Below are positions 62,195-64,000 of a stretch of DNA of 64,000 nucleotides, one piece after another. The DNA lies in NCBI GenBank assembly GCA_021464245.1, contig JADCRB010000124.1:186001-250000 (forward strand). Reading direction: 5' to 3'. The first letter of the stretch is position 1. Each line of letters opens with the position of its first letter. The notes below the pieces were generated by a model. It did not search any database. It was given only the letters and a program-made list of their open reading frames with translations, and was not told where the DNA came from. The stretch comes from Carallia brachiata (taxonomy: Eukaryota; Streptophyta; Magnoliopsida; Malpighiales; Rhizophoraceae). The position numbers and the translations under genes were made by a program.

Positions 62195-62578
62195 CTACAA
62201 CATGAGCATGCAACTCTTGAAGAACACAACTCTACTCAGAGCATCAGCAGCTTTGTTTTCTATACCAGAACAATGTTTAAGCACAAAAGAATACTCATTA
62301 AGAAATTCAACCCATTTAGCATGCTTAGCATTTAATTTCTTCTGAGAATTCAAATAACGTAAAGCTTGATGGTCAGAAAACAAAACAAACTCCTTAGGAA
62401 GCAAATAGTACCTCCAATGACGCAAAGATTGAACAACAGCATAAAACTCCTTATCATATGTAGAGTACCTCTGCTTCGCTTCATTGAGTTTTTCGCTGAA
62501 AAAAGCGATGGGGTGTCCTTCCTGACTCAGGACTCCTCCAATGCCAACTCCCGAAGCATCACAAGCAACTTCAAACAC
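62195..62578 (-). pseudogene. RNase H domain of Ty3/gypsy
   Basis: About 127 residues with the DASGVGIGGVL active-site start, DKEFYAVV and FSDHQALRYL, ending in ADALSR, the standard end of Ty3/gypsy RNase H. It is separated from RT by a frame-broken stretch (62579-62746). Confidence 0.92.
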
Positions 62579-62746
62579 CTTATTGAAGTCGGGATGACTC
62601 AGAACGGGAGCTTCACTGATTTGCTTTTTAATGTCTTAAAAGCTATGGAAGCTTTACTAGACCACTGAAATTCTCCTTTTTCAAGCAATCAGTAATAGGG
62701 GTCATAATGGTACTGAATCCCCTAATGAACCTCCGATAGAAGGAGG

Positions 62747-63429
62747 CTAAACCATGGAAGCTGCGAGTTTCAGTAAGAGACTTAGGCTCAGGCCACTCTC
62801 GAATGACCGAACCTTTTCAGGATCCGCAGCTATACCACGAGCAGAAACAATAAATCCTAAGAATAACACCTCAGACTGCAAGAATGTACACTTTTTAAGG
62901 TTAGCATACAGTTTAGCTTCTCTAAGAGTAAGGAAAACTAACCGCAAGTGATCTAAGTGTTCTTTCTCGGACTTACTGTAGATAAGGATGTCGTCAAAGT
63001 AGACCACTAGAAACCGATTTATGAATGGCTTCAGAACATGAGTCATAATCCTCATAAATGTACTAGGAGCATTTGATAACCCAAAAGGCATGACTAGCCA
63101 CTCATATAATCCATCATGCGTCTTAAACGCAGTCTTCCACTCATCCCCAGGCCGAATGCGTATCTGATGATAGCCACTACGAAGGTCTATTTTAGAATAC
63201 CAACTAGAACCAGCTAGCATATCCAACATATCCTCTAGCCTAGGAATGGGAAATCGGTACTTGATGGTGATCTTTTTATAGCTCGACTATCAACACACAT
63301 CCTCCATGACCCATCTTTCTTAGGGGTCAACAAAGCAGGAACAGCAAGGACTAAGGCTATGTCGTACAAACCCTTAGACAACAATTCTTCTACTTGCCTA
63401 TTTAACTCTTCACGTTCCTTTGGGTTCAT
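62747..63429 (-). pseudogene. Reverse transcriptase of Ty3/gypsy, frame-broken
   Basis: Two pieces: 63429-63235 (fingers, [18 protein letters not shown]) and 63229-62747 (palm, with [25 protein letters not shown] and the YFDD catalytic box). The first piece goes out of frame shortly after SRAI. The catalytic Asp pair is present. Confidence 0.92.
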
Positions 63430-63472
63430 CCTATAGTGTGGAAGATTAGGTAACTGTGAACCAGGAACTAAG

Positions 63473-63937
63473 TCAATGGCATGTTGTATGTCTCATGGGT
63501 GGGAGCTCCTTGGGAAGGTCATCAAGCATAATATCGACAAATTCCTTGAGTAATTTATCAAAAGCAGAATGAAGAACAGCTCGAGGTGTGCTCGAATGTG
63601 GAATAACCTCTTTGGAAACAACAACTATCAAATAGTCATTACTCCCTAACTCCCTTTCAAAGGCCTTATGATCTAAAATGTGAAGACCTTTATTAACAGA
63701 AACAGGGGGAAGAGATTTGGGTTTTGGCCTTGTGTCCTTAACAGATTCGTCTACTGGTTGTTTGTCAAAACGTTTTAAAATGGCATTCAGTTGGGTGGAC
63801 AAGTTGGCAAAGTCGTTTCTTAGGCTGTTCATGTCGGACTGATATGCAGATTGTGCAGCGTGAACTTCAGCTCGAAGCTCATCTATTTCAGAAGCGGGCT
63901 TGGTAGCAGATTTAGCTGTTTCTCGGGTATTAACCAT
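63473..63937 (-). pseudogene. Gag start fused to RT leader by internal deletion
   Basis: About 154 residues. It starts MVNTRETAKSATKP, typical of gypsy gag, with a heptad-like coiled stretch (residues about 17-60), then passes directly into the segment that normally lies just before RT (LLKEFVDIMLDDLPKELPPM). The gag capsid core, CCHC nucleocapsid and protease expected between them are absent, so an internal deletion of well over 1 kb has occurred. The end is out of frame. Confidence 0.75.
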
Positions 63938-64000
63938 ACTTTGTGAAATAATGATGCTGAGATCAACACTAATTGCAAAAAGTAATAAAAATTATAAACT

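Larger units (their letters stand above)
60330..64000 (-). mobile_element. Decayed Ty3/gypsy chromovirus retrotransposon, 5' part off the edge
   Basis: Pieces of one polyprotein lie in order on the minus strand: gag-like start, reverse transcriptase, RNase H, integrase with zinc-binding N-terminus, GPY motif and chromodomain, then a short 3' LTR. The domain order RT-RH-IN and the C-terminal chromodomain make it a Ty3/gypsy chromovirus. The frame is broken several times, and gag core, nucleocapsid and protease are missing, so it cannot act on its own. The 5' LTR and primer binding site are not in the window. Confidence 0.93.

Noticed and set aside
1..64000. CRISPR arrays, bacterial operons, rRNA genes, riboswitches
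   Set aside because: The window is plant nuclear DNA. No regularly spaced identical repeats with unique spacers and no rRNA motifs were seen.

Overview
This is nuclear DNA from a flowering plant, probably a rosid eudicot. It is AT-rich, with GT-AG introns, long gene-poor gaps full of small transposons, a chromodomain Ty3/gypsy element, and plant-specific gene families. I cannot name the species from the sequence alone. Exon limits below were read by eye from splice consensus and reading-frame continuity.

Layout, left to right: (1) 1-1522, minus: a GDSL esterase/lipase whose last codons run off the left edge. (2) 4959-10470, plus: a BODYGUARD-type alpha/beta-hydrolase in four exons, with a one-base frame break in exon 2. 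(3) 10.5-16.7 kb: no gene, but a Mutator-like MITE, a hAT-like MITE and a SINE. (4) 16753-18209, minus: a single-exon MYC2/bHLH14-like transcription factor whose frame is broken just before the bHLH domain. (5) 18.2-32.1 kb: a gene desert carrying hAT-like, Tourist-like, foldback and SINE copies. (6) 32148-32296, minus: an unassigned exon-like C-terminal coding piece. (7) 33363-33535, minus: a MIR166 precursor with exact mature and star strands. (8) 40646-43263, minus: an intact three-exon methionine gamma-lyase. (9) 43.5-55.2 kb: no gene, with further MITEs and SINEs, including a hAT-like element with a perfect 8-bp target duplication. (10) 55295-58939, plus: a five-exon TBC-domain Rab-GAP. 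(11) 60330-64000, minus: a decayed Ty3/gypsy chromovirus with its short 3' LTR, continuing past the right edge.

The genes do not form one pathway. The GDSL enzyme and the BODYGUARD hydrolase, head to head about 3.4 kb apart, both belong to families tied to extracellular lipid or cutin work. The bHLH factor belongs to the jasmonate-responsive MYC class. MIR166 restrains HD-ZIP III mRNAs, methionine gamma-lyase feeds methionine carbon into isoleucine synthesis, and the TBC protein switches off Rab GTPases in vesicle traffic.

Two otherwise well-preserved genes (BODYGUARD-like and bHLH) each carry a single-base frame break. In both, total coding length is off by one base from a multiple of three, so the cause is either assembly indels or real null alleles. 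The best hidden feature is MIR166, which has no ORF. The repeat content is informative: at least six small-element families can be recognised from multiple copies, terminal inverted repeats or target-site duplications.
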